This document shows positions 63,344 to 64,000 of a DNA stretch of 64,000 bases, piece by piece. A model generated the notes under the pieces. That model made no database searches. It had not been told where the DNA came from and saw nothing but the letters and a program-made list of their open reading frames with translations. The stretch's first letter is position 1; each line of letters starts with the position of its first letter. Origin of the DNA: Pseudoruegeria sp. SK021. Its GTDB lineage: Bacteria; Pseudomonadota; Alphaproteobacteria; Rhodobacterales; Rhodobacteraceae. Both the position numbers and the translations under genes were made by a program. The stretch is from the NCBI RefSeq assembly GCF_002119405.1, contig NZ_MTBG01000001.1:124001-188000 (forward strand), given 5' to 3'.

Positions 63344-63628
63344 TCAGGAGTTGCCGTTCAGGCGATCCCGGAGCAATTTACCGGTCTTGAAGAACGGAAC
63401 GTGTTTTTCTTCAACCGCAACCGAGTCGCCGGTCCGCGGGTTCCGTCCCACTCTGGAGTCCCGCTTCTTCACGGAAAAGGCCCCAAATCCGCGCAGTTCG
63501 ACCCGGTCGCCCCGCGCCATCGCTTCGATGATTTCCTCGAAGATGCAATTCACGATGCGTTCCACATCGCGTTGATACAAATGCGGGTTTTCGTCGGCGA
63601 TTTTTTGTATCAGTTCCGATCGGATCAT
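63344..63628 (-). CDS. ihfB: integration host factor subunit beta
   Basis: 94 aa DNA-bending protein. [40 protein letters not shown] and [20 protein letters not shown] cover the dimer core and the beta arm with the proline tip (RNPRTG). The 280-bp gap to rpsA holds the rpsA terminator and presumably the ihfB promoter, which I could not place with confidence. Confidence 0.96.
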   Translation of the reverse strand: MIRSELIQKIADENPHLYQRDVERIVNCIFEEIIEAMARGDRVELRGFGAFSVKKRDSRVGRNPRTGDSVAVEEKHVPFFKTGKLLRDRLNGNS

Positions 63629-63853
63629 TGCCGTGTTCCCTGTTCCGTCTGGTCGCCTGATCGACGGCGAGTTGGGCTCAACCTATATCGAACCTCACCG
63701 ATTTGAGAAGACGTTTCCTTTGGGAATCCGCAGGAAACCGGGGCTAAATCCCTGATAATGAGCGGGAATACACCTAAAAGGTCCAAACATTGCGCGTTTT
63801 TGTGCGGTCTGGGGGCCGGAAGACGCTGCGCCGCCTGCCCCTGATTCGGAAAA

Positions 63854-63881
63854 GGGCGCGCCGACATATGCCGGCGCGCCC
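63854..63881 (-). terminator. rho-independent terminator after rpsA
   Basis: On the minus strand GGGCGCGCCG, loop GCATATGT, CGGCGCGCCC followed by TTTT. It lies 28 bp beyond the rpsA stop. Confidence 0.75.
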
Positions 63882-63908
63882 CCTATCAGTTTCCGGAATG
63901 ATCCGGGA

Positions 63909-64000
63909 TTATTCGTCGCCTTTCAGCGCCGCTCCCAGGATGTCGCCCAAGGACGCACCGCTGGCGGAGGAGCCATACTGTTCGACGGCTTCTTTCTCTT
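63909..64000 (-). CDS. rpsA: 30S ribosomal protein S1, C-terminal end only
   Basis: The minus strand reads EKEAVEQYGSSASGASLGDI then LGAALKGDE and TAA (stop at 63909-63911), the typical C-terminus of alphaproteobacterial S1. The rest is beyond the right edge. The rpsA-ihfB order supports the call. Confidence 0.9.
   Translation of the reverse strand, partial: EKEAVEQYGSSASGASLGDILGAALKGDE

Overview
The window is a chromosomal segment of an alphaproteobacterium of the order Rhodobacterales (roseobacter-like). The basis is the gene order rather than a single marker: rpsA-ihfB-lapA-trpF-trpB, ctaC-ctaB-small ORF-ctaG-ctaE-surf1-thrC-M16 peptidase, and ybgC-tolQRAB-pal-cpoB-tilS-ftsH are arrangements typical of that order. 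The DNA is GC-rich, and most genes form tight runs with 1-4 base stop/start overlaps. I see no tRNA, rRNA, CRISPR array, integrase, transposase or phage gene. This is mostly stable chromosome with a more variable left third.

Left third (1-17 kb): the rpsD start, a lone motB, a livHMGF branched-chain-type ABC transporter without a binding protein, a DUF1800/DUF1501 pair, a Tat-exported CpdB-like nucleotidase, and a three-gene surface-glycan set (repeat-bearing glycosyltransferase, second glycosyltransferase, sulfotransferase-like protein). Then come a divergent IclR regulator and a DgoK-like protein whose kinase motifs are largely lost, followed by galM.

Purine block (17-26 kb): puuD, hiuH, a puuE-uraD fusion, allE, allA and an NCS2 permease encode urate to ureidoglycolate and glyoxylate, except that no enzyme for allantoate is present. 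A flavin reductase-like gene, mtnP and apt follow. Next are a MerR-controlled CDF metal exporter and a YcaQ-like protein.

Middle (28-49 kb): an FAD-linked 2-hydroxyacid dehydrogenase, an exported metallo-beta-lactamase-fold protein, a GNAT and an M16 peptidase; thrC, surf1 and the aa3 oxidase genes; tldD, dprA and topA; a CoA-transferase pair; and a ligase-associated Lhr-type helicase with PdeM.

Right end (49-64 kb): ftsH, tilS, the Tol-Pal operon, two uncharacterised genes, an ABM protein, pth, DUF2237, the trpFB/ihfB operon and the rpsA 3' end.

The least explained structure is a 43-bp element of four GTCCGAY cores with an 11-bp period. It occurs twice, identically and in opposite orientation 32.7 kb apart, both times between convergent genes. 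Also notable are a KdgR-like operator beside the degenerate kinase gene, a MerR promoter with a 19-bp spacer, and CtrA-like sites before dprA and motB. I did not find a clear new defence or mobile system.
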